A stretch of DNA of 32,899 bases from a virus: positions 1 through 32,899 of IMG/VR virus record IMGVR_UViG_3300025141_000424; one strand, 5' to 3'. Of the stretch, positions 6,937-16,100 are shown in pieces; positions within the stretch are counted from its first letter, which is position 1; every line of letters starts with the position of its first letter. The translations under genes were made by a program, and so were the position numbers. The notes under the pieces are model-generated. The model made no database searches, was not told the DNA's origin, and saw only the letters and a program-made list of their open reading frames with translations.

Positions 6937-9444
6937 ATGGCAAAAACATATAGTGCAGAACAAGCGAGAGCAGAGACTTTAGAGTATTTTGGTGGTGATG
7001 AGTTAGCAACTAGTGTATTTTTAAATAAATACGCTTTACAAGATAAAGAAGGTAATTATCTAGAAACTAATCCTAATATGATGCACAAACGAATTGCAGG
7101 AGAACTAGCAAGAATAGAGGCTAAATATCCTAATCCAATGAATCGTCATGAGATATATGGTTTACTTAAAGACTTTAAATATATCGTACCACAAGGTTCA
7201 CCAATGAGTGGTATAGGAAATGAAGCAAAAATACAGTCACTTTCAAATTGCTTTGTAGTGGAGGCACCTCATGATTCATATGCAGGAATACTTAAAACAG
7301 ACCAAGAACTCGCTCAGATTGCTAAAAGAAGAGGTGGGATTGGTTTTGACATATCAACTATTAGACCTCGTGGGCTTTCCACTGCTAACGCTGCTAAAAC
7401 TACAGACGGTATCGAGGTCTTTATGGAAAGATTCTCTAACACATGCCGTGAGGTTGCACAAGGAGGAAGAAGAGGAGCACTAATGCTCACTATATCCGTG
7501 CATCACCCGCAAGTCATGGACTTCATTAAAATTAAGCGCGATCTAAAAAAAGTAACAGGTGCTAATATTTCAGTACGCGTTACGGATGAATTTATGGAAG
7601 CAGTTAAGCTTGGTCAGCGATATGAACAAAGATGGCCGGTAGATTCCATAGAACCAGAAATTGTGAATACTGATATTTATGCAATAGAAGTGTGGAATGC
7701 ACTTATAGAAGGTGCTCATGCATCTGCTGAACCAGGTGTCTTATTTTGGGATACAGCAAAAAGAATGACGCCTGCAGATATATACGAACATGAAGGTTTT
7801 GGGTCAGTATCAACTAATCCTTGCGGTGAGATTATCTTGTCACCTTATGACAGCTGTCGATTAATGCTTATTAATTTAACAAGCTTTGTTGAAAATCCCT
7901 GGACACCAGAAGCAAGATTTGATTATGGTAAGTTTGGATCTGTTGCTGTTAAAGCTCAGAGGTTAATGGATGATATGATTGACTTGGAAATCGAGCAGGT
8001 TGATAAGATACTAGCAAAGATAGATGGTGATCCAGAGCCTGATGAAGTCAAATATTATGAGCGAAATCTTTGGAAGCGTATTAGAGATGTTGCTTTAAAA
8101 GGTAGAAGAACTGGTTTAGGAATCACCGGTCTTGGTGATACACTAGCAATGATCAACATACAGTATGGATCAGACAAATCTATTGAAACTGTTGAAGAAA
8201 TTTACAAGTGGTTAGCTGTCAACTCTTATGAAACTTCAATAAAACTGGCAAAAGAGCGAGGAGCGTTTCCTATTTTTAACTACAATTTAGAACAGAATCA
8301 TCCTTTTTTAGACAGAGTTATTGGTCAAGTTGATGTACACATTAAGGAAATGTATAAAAAGTATGGTCGTAGAAACATATCCAACACAACAACAGCACCT
8401 GCGGGATCTGTTTCTTGTCTAACTCAAACAACAAGCGGTATCGAGCCGGCATTTATGCTTTATTACAAAAGACGAAAGAAAGTTCAAGGTGATGAAGAAG
8501 TAACATTTATCGACGATGTAGGTGATAAGTGGACAGAATTTAATGTCTACCATCACGCTTTTAAGCAGTGGCTAGATACACATGATGAGCGCTTATGGGA
8601 TGGACCTGACCATGCTATAGCAGAGAGTCCTTACGCAGGAGCTACTGCTAATGAAATTGACTGGCGAGCTAAAGTTAAATTACAAGCTGCAGCACAGAAG
8701 TGGATCTGTCATGCAATATCAAACACCACAAATTTACCTGCTGATGTGAGTATATCAACAGTTCAAGATATTTACATGATGGGTTGGGAGCTTGGTTGTA
8801 AGGGCATCACAGTATATCGAGATGGATCGAGAAGTGGTGTTCTTGTAAGTGCTGATGATAAACCTAATCAGAAATTTACACGTGTTGATATGCCGTTTTC
8901 TGATGTTTCTGCACCTAAACGACCTGAAGAGCTTGATTGTGAAATACATCATGCTAATATTAAAGGTGAAAAATGGACAATTCTTATCGGGTTACTCCAG
9001 GGGCGCCCATATGAGGTTATAGGAGGTCTTAGTCAATACGTAGAGATACCAAAGAAACATAAATATGGTAAAATAAGGCGAAGACCAAGAAAGCTGGCCT
9101 TGTCCAAATACGACCTCTTTTGTGGTGAAGGCGAAGATGAATTTGTGATTAAAGATGTTGTTGCTGTATTTGATAACCCTAATCATAGCGGCTATACTAG
9201 ATTTATATCTTTAAGTCTTAGACATGGAGCACCAATTCAATATGTAGTTGAACAACTTCATAAGGATAAAGAAGCCGATATGTTTTCTTTTTCAAAGGTA
9301 ATTGCTAGATGTCTCAAGAAATATATCCCTGATGGCACAGTTGGCGGTGACAAGGATTGTACTTCTTGCGGTGCACAAGATTCACTTGTTTATCAAGAAG
9401 GATGTGTAACATGCAAATCTTGTGGTACAGGTAAATGCGGTTAA
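6937..9444 (+). CDS. nrdJ: Class II (adenosylcobalamin-dependent) ribonucleotide reductase
   Basis: 835 residues, typical length for a single-chain class II enzyme. It converts ribonucleotides to deoxyribonucleotides using a B12-derived radical and no oxygen-dependent small subunit. SNCFVV (103-108) holds the first redox Cys (C105). RRGGIGFDISTIRPRG (131-146) and GGRRGALML (176-184) follow. NPCGE (294-298) supplies the radical Cys C296 with N294 and E298, and C307, eleven residues on, is the second redox Cys. TTAPAGSVSCL and SGIEPAF line the active site. The C-terminus (about 805-835) has the Cys-rich GCVTCKSCGTGKC shuttle typical of NrdJ. No intein interrupts it. It needs cobalamin from the host or environment, and no nrdA/nrdB or glutaredoxin is nearby. 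A GGGGG Shine-Dalgarno sits 11 nt after the helicase stop, and an intrinsic terminator follows. Confidence 0.93.
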   Translation: MAKTYSAEQARAETLEYFGGDELATSVFLNKYALQDKEGNYLETNPNMMHKRIAGELARIEAKYPNPMNRHEIYGLLKDFKYIVPQGSPMSGIGNEAKIQSLSNCFVVEAPHDSYAGILKTDQELAQIAKRRGGIGFDISTIRPRGLSTANAAKTTDGIEVFMERFSNTCREVAQGGRRGALMLTISVHHPQVMDFIKIKRDLKKVTGANISVRVTDEFMEAVKLGQRYEQRWPVDSIEPEIVNTDIYAIEVWNALIEGAHASAEPGVLFWDTAKRMTPADIYEHEGFGSVSTNPCGEIILSPYDSCRLMLINLTSFVENPWTPEARFDYGKFGSVAVKAQRLMDDMIDLEIEQVDKILAKIDGDPEPDEVKYYERNLWKRIRDVALKGRRTGLGITGLGDTLAMINIQYGSDKSIETVEEIYKWLAVNSYETSIKLAKERGAFPIFNYNLEQNHPFLDRVIGQVDVHIKEMYKKYGRRNISNTTTAPAGSVSCLTQTTSGIEPAFMLYYKRRKKVQGDEEVTFIDDVGDKWTEFNVYHHAFKQWLDTHDERLWDGPDHAIAESPYAGATANEIDWRAKVKLQAAAQKWICHAISNTTNLPADVSISTVQDIYMMGWELGCKGITVYRDGSRSGVLVSADDKPNQKFTRVDMPFSDVSAPKRPEELDCEIHHANIKGEKWTILIGLLQGRPYEVIGGLSQYVEIPKKHKYGKIRRRPRKLALSKYDLFCGEGEDEFVIKDVVAVFDNPNHSGYTRFISLSLRHGAPIQYVVEQLHKDKEADMFSFSKVIARCLKKYIPDGTVGGDKDCTSCGAQDSLVYQEGCVTCKSCGTGKCG

Positions 9445-9460
9445 GATAAAATTATAAAAT

Positions 9461-9512
9461 GATAATGTTATTTCCTTTTAACAGTAGATAATTATTGTTA
9501 AAAGGATTTTTT
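9461..9512 (+). promoter_or_regulatory. -10 box, terminator-like hairpin with buried Shine-Dalgarno, T run
   Basis: GATAAT (9461-9466) is followed by 6 nt and then a hairpin: TCCTTTTAACA (9473-9483) pairs perfectly with TGTTAAAAGGA (9496-9506). Four more inner pairs, two of them G-U, close on a 4-nt loop. Six T (9507-9512) run directly into the ATG at 9513. The structure can terminate the reductase transcript. Its 3' arm also contains the AAAAGGA that must serve as the Shine-Dalgarno, so the folded RNA hides the ribosome site. The leader at 28017-28071 has the same geometry. Confidence 0.65.
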
Positions 9513-10256
9513 ATGAGAATAACGAGAAGCCAGCTCAGAAATTTAATTCTTGAAGCTACAATCGATTATATAGATAATGACGGCAAAAGAATAGCAGTAA
9601 ATGCTGACGGTGTATTGGGAAACAATAATTTAAGATTGCAGTTACAAGGTTACTACAATGATGTCTATGATGAAAAACTTAAGCACCAACAGAAGATTAT
9701 GAGTGGGCAGTATCCAGATCTAGCTAAAGAGCTAGCTCATAAAGGGTCATATTATCAAGCAATGGATGACTTTAAAGAGTACTTGGAAAATACAGTAACT
9801 TCTAAATATGGCAACAACTCTACTATTAAATTTGGAGAACAAGATTTTATTGATGAACAACCAAGTGAATTTATAACATTGAGTGACATTATTTCAAATA
9901 TAGACTCAGATAAGATCAAGTACAAATCTAAATTTAGAGATTTTCCCGATCCAAAGAGAGGAGAATCTAGTGTAGATTATAATGATCATGAACCTTTAGA
10001 GTTCAAGGCTGAACCTATTACACCTGAAGACGAGTTGCAGCAAGCACAGCGACTATCAGATATTGAACAGCGAAGACGAGAGCTAGGCAGTGATTTAAGT
10101 TTTATGTTTGATAAAACAGTCCCCCGGGCTGACTATCCAGATGAGACAACTACACCAAAAGGTTATAAGAGTCTAGAAGATTTAATGGCAGAAGAAGAAC
10201 CGCCTACTTGGATGAATAATAATTCTGACAAAACTGAGCCTCCGCAAGGTCGATAG
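9513..10256 (+). CDS. Unknown protein with N-terminal capsid-targeting-like tag
   Basis: 247 residues from the ATG at 9513; an in-frame TTG at 9495 lies inside the hairpin and is rejected. It begins MRITRSQLRNLILEA, the tag shared with six other proteins of this window, whose end fits a T4-type prohead protease site (I-L-E before A). The rest is hydrophilic and helical with no recognised domain: a Lys/Gln-rich stretch (40-100), acidic segments, and a Pro/Thr-rich C-terminus (PPTWMNNNSDKTEPPQGR). There are no cysteines or membrane segments. I infer a packaged internal head protein whose function is unknown. The TAG stop abuts, with zero spacing, the stop of the convergent minus-strand gene. 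Confidence 0.7.
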   Translation: MRITRSQLRNLILEATIDYIDNDGKRIAVNADGVLGNNNLRLQLQGYYNDVYDEKLKHQQKIMSGQYPDLAKELAHKGSYYQAMDDFKEYLENTVTSKYGNNSTIKFGEQDFIDEQPSEFITLSDIISNIDSDKIKYKSKFRDFPDPKRGESSVDYNDHEPLEFKAEPITPEDELQQAQRLSDIEQRRRELGSDLSFMFDKTVPRADYPDETTTPKGYKSLEDLMAEEEPPTWMNNNSDKTEPPQGR

Positions 10257-10703
10257 CTAATAACTGCTTGTCCCAAGCAACTTATCAATCAATGGGAGTC
10301 TGACACCCCAGTTTAGATGTTGATTTTTTCCCATGTGATGTTCGTAATGCCACGGGAGCCATTTTTTGCCCCAGCTAGTACTGATATGCGAAATTTTGTG
10401 AAGTATATAATAAGAAGTAACTGACCATAAAACTGCTACAAAAAAATACGGCGCAAATAAAAGTACTGGTATGTGACAAACTAAAGTTAAAATAAGAGAC
10501 AAAACTTCAAATTTACTACTAAGTAGATTCTCATAACTTTTGTCATACATTTTATTTTTTCTAGAAATATTATGATGACTTTTAAAATGATTTCGAAATA
10601 GTTTTTTAAATCGTTTTTTATCATGTAGTAAGTATCTATGGGCTATATACTCAAGTATATGTCCGTATAACCAGCCTAATGCAAACTGCAATATAGCTCC
10701 CAT
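10257..10703 (-). CDS. Fatty-acid-hydroxylase-superfamily membrane protein
   Basis: 148 residues on the minus strand. The histidine clusters of membrane di-iron hydroxylases/desaturases are present in order: HRYLLH (22-27), HFKSHH (39-44), LHKISH (101-106, H102 and H106), and HYEHH (119-123) followed by GKNQHLNWG (125-133). Hydrophobic segments lie at about 4-20, 66-90 and 90-102, so it should be integral to the membrane. The family (sterol desaturase / fatty acid hydroxylase / carotenoid hydroxylase) adds hydroxyls or double bonds to lipids with two irons and oxygen. At 148 residues it is near the minimal length. AAGGTGG (10711-10717 on the complement) precedes the ATG. It is the only gene against the grain, which suggests an acquired host-derived gene. 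Substrate unknown; remodelling of host membrane lipid or pigment is inference. Confidence 0.75.
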   Translation of the reverse strand: MGAILQFALGWLYGHILEYIAHRYLLHDKKRFKKLFRNHFKSHHNISRKNKMYDKSYENLLSSKFEVLSLILTLVCHIPVLLFAPYFFVAVLWSVTSYYILHKISHISTSWGKKWLPWHYEHHMGKNQHLNWGVRLPLIDKLLGTSSY

Positions 10704-10766
10704 CTATTTACCACCTTAATATTACCTATACAATTACCAATGAAACATGTAAATATTAATTAAAAG

Positions 10767-10776
10767 TATTATAATA
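10767..10776. promoter_or_regulatory. Palindromic TATTATAATA -10 element in the divergent region
   Basis: TATTATAATA is its own reverse complement and holds a TATAAT hexamer on both strands. It lies 31 nt upstream of the protease ATG (10807) and 64 nt upstream of the minus-strand hydroxylase ATG (10703). I find no -35 box 16-18 nt away in either direction. The same 10-mer occurs at 26523-26532, and a 9-nt match at 28014-28022, each ahead of a gene. Confidence 0.45.
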
Positions 10777-10806
10777 AGAATACACAATTTAAAAAGGAGA
10801 TAAGTT

Positions 10807-11409
10807 ATGCGTTGGAAATTTGAACAGTCATCACTAATTAAGGAGATTGAGTTGCATAGAAATCCTGTAATCATTAAAGTTAATAAATTCACAGAAGATT
10901 CAGCAAAAGAATTTTCTGATAAAATGGCACTAGCACATAATACTGGACAAAAAATAATTCCTGTCGTTATTGATTCTTATGGTGGGAGAGTATACTCGCT
11001 TCTATCAATGATATCAGAGATTAAGAATTCTGAACTTCCTGTTGCTACAATTGTCCAAGGAAAAGCTATGAGTTGCGGTGCTATATTGTTTTCTTTTGGC
11101 GAAGAAGGATTAAGATACATGGATCCTGATGCAACTGTCATGATCCATGATGTGTCAGCAGGTGCTATAGGCAAAATAGAAGAGATGAAAGTATCAACAG
11201 AAGAAGCAGAACGATTAAACAATAAAGTGTTTAAAATGATGGCTAGGAATATCGGAAAATCAGATGAGTATTTTCTTAAAAAAATTCATACAAAAGGGCA
11301 TGCAGATTGGTATCTTGATGCTAAAGAAGCAAAGAAAATCGGCTTGGCAAATCAGCTAAGAGTACCAATACTTTCAATTAATGTCAGTGTTGATGTAGAT
11401 TTTGAGTAA
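10807..11409 (+). CDS. ClpP-like serine protease (S14 fold)
   Basis: 200 residues, the length of a ClpP monomer. The core begins PVVIDSYGGRVYSLLSMISEI (52-72), the oxyanion Gly region of ClpP. The nucleophile is S89 in GKAMSCGAIL, the His is H114 in VMIHDVSAG, and the Asp is D167 in ADWYLDAKEAKKIGL, so the triad is intact. The ClpP-type N-terminal loop that docks ClpX/ClpA is not evident. ClpP-like enzymes in phages may mature the prohead or act on host proteins; this gene lies between two genes carrying the putative capsid-targeting tag, so a maturation role is tempting but unproven. AAAAAGGAG precedes the ATG, and a TATAAT without a -35 box lies upstream. Confidence 0.82.
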   Translation: MRWKFEQSSLIKEIELHRNPVIIKVNKFTEDSAKEFSDKMALAHNTGQKIIPVVIDSYGGRVYSLLSMISEIKNSELPVATIVQGKAMSCGAILFSFGEEGLRYMDPDATVMIHDVSAGAIGKIEEMKVSTEEAERLNNKVFKMMARNIGKSDEYFLKKIHTKGHADWYLDAKEAKKIGLANQLRVPILSINVSVDVDFE

Positions 11410-11450
11410 GTTCTTGTCAGGTGTAATAATTATAGAAAGGAGCAATATTT

Positions 11451-12140
11451 ATGAAGTTAACACTGAAACAACTCAGGCGACTAATAAGTGAGTCTACAAA
11501 TCTAGATCGAAAAATTATTGCATTTTATCCAGGGCGATATCAGCCCATGGGCAGGCATCATAAGGCAACTTATGACTGGATGGTTTCGAAATTTGGAGAA
11601 GAAAACTCATTCATAGTTACATCAGATAAGGTTTGTATGCCTGACTCACCTCTTTGCTTTAGAGATAAAAAACAAATCGCTATGGCAATAGGTGTTCCTG
11701 AAAGTGCAATTCAACAAGAAAAAATCATGTATGCTCCCGCAATGTTTAGTGTCATGAAAGATAAAGATCCAAATGACTATGCAGTTGTAATTGTAGTAGG
11801 TGAAAAAGACATGAAGCCTTCTTTAGATCCAAAGACAGGTAAGGTTGAGCCACCTAGATTTGTCAAGGGAAAATCTCTAGACGGTTTTAAGCGTGATGGA
11901 ACTCCAAAATATTTTAAGTCTTTTGTCGAAGGTGAGCCCTTAGAAAGTTTTGACAAACATGGGTATGTCATTGTTGCACCCCATCAAGAAATTGATCTTG
12001 GTGGTAAAGAAATGTCCGGATCTAGTCTTAGAGCATTTTTACCAGACGCTGTGGATCAGGACTTCGAAGACATATTAGGCATAACAGATCCTGAAACAAT
12101 TGAAATGATGCGACAACGAATTAGAGGTGATAATGGATAA
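11451..12140 (+). CDS. HIGH-family nucleotidyltransferase with N-terminal capsid-targeting-like tag
   Basis: 229 residues. Residues 1-14 are the tag MKLTLKQLRRLISE, followed by S15, the expected P1' position. The enzyme starts at about 21: IIAFYPGRYQPMGRHHKAT (22-40) is the nucleotide-binding segment of the NMN adenylyl-/cytidylyltransferase superfamily, with GRHH in place of the usual HxGH. VVIVVGEKD (112-120) is the second strand, and MSGSSLRAF (188-196) is the I-S-G-T-x-x-R motif. These enzymes transfer AMP or CMP to a phosphate acceptor (NMN, pantetheine phosphate, sugar or glycerol phosphate); the acceptor cannot be read here. An insert of about 50 residues (125-175) separates the two halves. 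I recall T4-like marine phages with CTS-tagged proteins of this type. AAAGGAG precedes the ATG; the stop overlaps the amidase gene. Confidence 0.8.
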   Translation: MKLTLKQLRRLISESTNLDRKIIAFYPGRYQPMGRHHKATYDWMVSKFGEENSFIVTSDKVCMPDSPLCFRDKKQIAMAIGVPESAIQQEKIMYAPAMFSVMKDKDPNDYAVVIVVGEKDMKPSLDPKTGKVEPPRFVKGKSLDGFKRDGTPKYFKSFVEGEPLESFDKHGYVIVAPHQEIDLGGKEMSGSSLRAFLPDAVDQDFEDILGITDPETIEMMRQRIRGDNG

Positions 12141-13026
12141 AGTATTTTATAATCAAAGCTCAGCTTCAAATCTTGGATGGGATCCGTCTTGGTTTGGTGA
12201 AAAAGAGTTTGACGATGATCTAACAAAAGCAATTGCTAAATGGCAAAAAAAGAATGGATTGAAAGCTGATGGGTTATGTGGTCCCGGGACTTACAGAAGG
12301 GTATATACCGAACGTGAAAATGATATAGGTCGATATATACCTTTCGATGTTAAGAAAAAGGACAAAGCATACATCGTGCACAGAGGATCATTCCTGCCCA
12401 TCAAATGGGATAAAGTTGTATTGTGGGATGATGATGGAGGCTTAAAGTTAGGTGCAGGAAAATACACACCTTACTTTACTGAGAGAAAAATAGATTTTTT
12501 TGTCAATCACTGGGATGTATGTCTTAATAGTGAAAGCTGTGTAAGAGTCTTAAACAAAAGAGGTATATCAGTTCATTTTGCAATCGATAACGATGGAACA
12601 ATATATCAGCTTATCGACACAAACCATGCTGCATGGCATGCCGGATCTAAAAAGTGGAATCATAGTTCTATTGGCGTTGAATTAACAAACGCATATTATC
12701 CTAAGTATCAGAACTGGTATACAAAAAATGGCTTTGGTGAACGTCCGTTAATATCTGATGAATACGTGCACGGCCGAGAAATGGATCCCTTCTTAGGGTT
12801 TTACGATGTACAATTAGAAGCACTCAAAGCTCTTTGGGCAGCATGTCATGAAGGAATTGGCATACCGCTAAAATGCCCATTAGATAATGATGGAAATACT
12901 CTTAAGAAAGTTTCAACATCAGCTGCAGCAAATCGTTTTAAAGGTTTTGTGAGTCACTATCATTTAACTAAACGAAAAATTGACTGTGCGGGATTGGATA
13001 TAAATAAGATGCTAAAAGAAATCTAA
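12133..13026 (+). CDS. Endolysin: N-acetylmuramoyl-L-alanine amidase with peptidoglycan-binding domain
   Basis: 297 residues from the ATG at 12133, preceded by AGAGGTG; it overlaps the previous gene by 8 nt. Residues about 20-58 form a peptidoglycan-binding module (DLTKAIAKWQKKNGLKADGL, then CGPGTYRRVY). The amidase_2/T7-lysozyme-type catalytic domain follows: FFVNHWDV (122-129) with zinc ligand H126, HFAIDNDGTIYQLIDTNHAA (148-167), WHAGSKKWNHSSIGVEL (168-184), and SHYHLTKRKIDCAG (274-287), where H275 or H277 and C285 complete the zinc site. It would cut the bond between muramic acid and the peptide stem to lyse the host. There is no signal peptide, so export needs a holin or tail delivery, and no clear holin is adjacent. 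A module-plus-amidase order is common in endolysins of Gram-negative hosts' phages. Confidence 0.9.
   Translation: MDKVFYNQSSASNLGWDPSWFGEKEFDDDLTKAIAKWQKKNGLKADGLCGPGTYRRVYTERENDIGRYIPFDVKKKDKAYIVHRGSFLPIKWDKVVLWDDDGGLKLGAGKYTPYFTERKIDFFVNHWDVCLNSESCVRVLNKRGISVHFAIDNDGTIYQLIDTNHAAWHAGSKKWNHSSIGVELTNAYYPKYQNWYTKNGFGERPLISDEYVHGREMDPFLGFYDVQLEALKALWAACHEGIGIPLKCPLDNDGNTLKKVSTSAAANRFKGFVSHYHLTKRKIDCAGLDINKMLKEI
12999..13006 (+). promoter_or_regulatory. Possible T4-type late promoter ahead of the virion block
   Basis: TATAAATA is identical to the T4 late promoter core. It lies in the last codons of the endolysin gene, 103 nt upstream of the first large structural gene. In an AT-rich genome the 8-mer occurs by chance: other copies fall inside genes near 14126 and 23699. 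Confidence 0.2.
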
Positions 13027-13108
13027 TTGAGATTTAACTTACCGAGCAGAATAATTATTATTTAGTAAGATTTTTTACAATCTTTGTTTTGTTGCGTTTT
13101 AGGTTAGT

Positions 13109-16100
13109 ATGTCAGCTGTTAGAGTTTTAGAGTCTACAGGTTCAAGTGGCTCATTGCAATTATCGGATGGTAGCGGTGGGTTTCTATCGGGCAGTATAGT
13201 AGGCAATGGTGTCTTGATCAATCAAGCTAATACTGTGTTCCAGCTAACTGGAACAATTGGGACAGCAGAAGATGGTACTTATACAGACGGTTTATTTACT
13301 GATTTTACAACTACGACACCTGTTGGTACTGCTGTAGATAGATTTAATGAAGTGCTTAAAGCACTTGCACCAGCACCGGCACCAGATCTAGATGATATAA
13401 ATTCAGAGCAAACAGGCACAACTGTTTATTTGTCTTTTGGCGCAAGCAACAACCAGTCATCAGCAACCCCTGCTTATGTAAGTGTAGGAACTTCAGCGGG
13501 ATTAGGTTCAGCAGTAGATGTTAACGGCATATATCAAGTTGCAACAAGTAGCAACAATATAAGATTAGGAGCATTTAAACTAGATACACACGTAACTGGA
13601 GTTTTAAATGCTGATATAGCTGCTAATAGTCAAGGAAACAACATACAAAACTATCCCGACTTTTCTTTTGGTAATGGAGAAGTAGGCACACTAAGACTAG
13701 ATATAAACGGAACCGGTTCATATGATATCGATTTAACTTCAGTTTTAATTGGGTCAGGAGGTTCAGGATTAGGCACTGGATCTTATAAAGATGCGAATGG
13801 ATCAGGGTTTGTATTTTTATCTACACCTACAACGGGGACATTTTCAAATGGAAACCCTTTCAATTCATTCAAACACAGAACAGGAAAATTTGTTGTAGCA
13901 CACCAAAGTCAAAGAAATGGTTGGAACTATGCAAGAGTGCAGCATATACTCGGTAGTTCTACAGTGACTACAAACTATATTGAATGGGTTAATGACAATA
14001 ATGGCGATGCATTAGCAGCATCAGGTCAAGGGATGGTATTTACAGGATCAGGCTCGATCTACATGTCAGGTATTAAGTATTTTAGATCCGGATCAGGTAA
14101 ATATACTGTCAATATAGATAATGCATATAAATATGTCTATAGCAATACACCTATTGATTTTACTACGTCAACATCAGCAGATCACACATCAAACGCTGGT
14201 TTTAATATGCCTGACAGTGCTATGCCGACAATTGATACTGGCGCCGGAGAGACCCAAACAAAACAGATACAAATAGCAACTTCTAGTAACGTAACTGTAT
14301 CAGACCCGGGATACTTTTTAAATGGAACAATATCAGCTAATACTACAGTTACACACCCGCTTAAGTCTAACTTAACAAATGGTGGATCAGCTTCAACAAA
14401 TCAAATACTTTGTTATAATAGCTCTGATAATAGCACTACTATAAATGAAACATTTCGAGGTGAAGACTTTAGAATAGTATCGAGTTCTTATGATACACAA
14501 GGCGACGTATCAGGAGGAACGTGGGATTCAGAAATTCACATGACAGGCTCAAACACTGTCTATCTAAACGGCTTGCAATTTTATAGAGAGCAGCTTAGAT
14601 CTCCTAAGCAAACTGCAAATGGTGGAAACTTTTCTACTTTAACAAATGGACCTGCAGGCAATCCAAACTATTCTGGTATTAGTGGATTAAGAACGTTTTA
14701 CAGAAAATTCCAGAACGGTGGCGATTCTGTTAGAGATTTTTCTTATACACTAACAGGAACTGGTATAATAGAAGATGCAGGAACAACAATAGGCTCTGAC
14801 GATAAATTCAGAGTATTCTTTAAATTACCTAGCAATGGCACAGACAATTCAGGCTGGATGGATGCAGCAACACAATTCATATATAGTCAGACATCAGATA
14901 ATGACGGTGGCCGAATTGGACCAACTTTTGATGACAACTTGTCTGGAGGCGCAACTAATCACTTTTCTTTAGGGACTGGATCAATAGCAAATGGTGACTT
15001 TGTTCTTGCAAGAATTGAAGCAGACTCTAACTGGACAGGTAATATTGAAAATATGTCAGTATCTTTTGGCGCTGTAGGTACTGTCGAAGCTGCTCCAAAT
15101 GTTAATAATATAGACATAGATACTGCAGGTGATGCTGCTAATTTAAGCTTTGGCGCAAGTTATCCAAAAAGTCCATTCGTAAATGTAGGAACAATAGCCG
15201 GAAATTCAGCCACTGATGTTAATCAAAATTATCAGGTTGCAGGAAATCGATATGGTGTATTTGGTCCGACAATTAACGCAAAAGTTGGAACTATTAATGA
15301 AACAACAACAGGAACACCAGGTTCTGGAAAAGAGAATTATCCAGACAATGCTTTCGGTGGCGGTAACGGTAACCTGGGCACATTAAAGCTTTTTGTAAAT
15401 AATGATTCAACGCCAATACACACTACAGATCTTTCATCATTTGGCTCTGGTAATTCGCTAACTGACGGATCAGGTTTTAATTTATCTGCAGCGGCAGCAG
15501 GCGAAGACACTGACGACTTACCTGATTATACAAAATTTTATAGAACAGGCACATATACGATAGCTTCAGGATCACAGCAAGACGGTTGGAATTATGCAAA
15601 AGTTGTTCATACAGTTGGAGGTTCCGATAGCACATCAACATATGTTGAGTGGGTTAATGACATATCAAACCCAACACTAACATTTTCTCAAGTAACAATC
15701 GGCAACTTTGGATCTAATTCTACAACTGCACTATCAGGTGTCAAGTATTTTGTTAATCCTTCTGGTTCTTTTAGAATGAGAGCATCCAGCTTTTATAAGA
15801 CAGTATACAGCAATGGAGCGAGTGCTATAAGCTTTCCATCTCCTGACAAAGCTACTATAACAGAAATTACTGGGTCCGGTGTAGGTTTGCAAATAAGAAA
15901 AGTTGCAGGAACAAGTATGGGGATGCCGCTACTAAATACAGGTGTTGCAAATGCTTTTGATTCTGACTTAGTTATAACAGCATCTTTTACATTTGATCGT
16001 AACAGCTCGATTCCTGGCGGTACAGCGTATACAGCAGCAGTTACCGGTAGGGTTAATCACCCGTTGAAGGGTGATCAAACGGCATCAACATCAACAAGCA

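Noticed and set aside
13031-13073. CTTAC/GTAAG inverted repeat followed by T-rich sequence after the endolysin gene, as a terminator
   Set aside because: The stem is only 5 bp with a loop above 20 nt; any terminator activity would be weak, and read-through into the structural gene is as likely.
14126-14133. TATAAATA inside the large structural gene as a late promoter
   Set aside because: It is within a long coding sequence, with no start codon or ribosome site in a suitable place; the 8-mer is expected by chance in AT-rich DNA.
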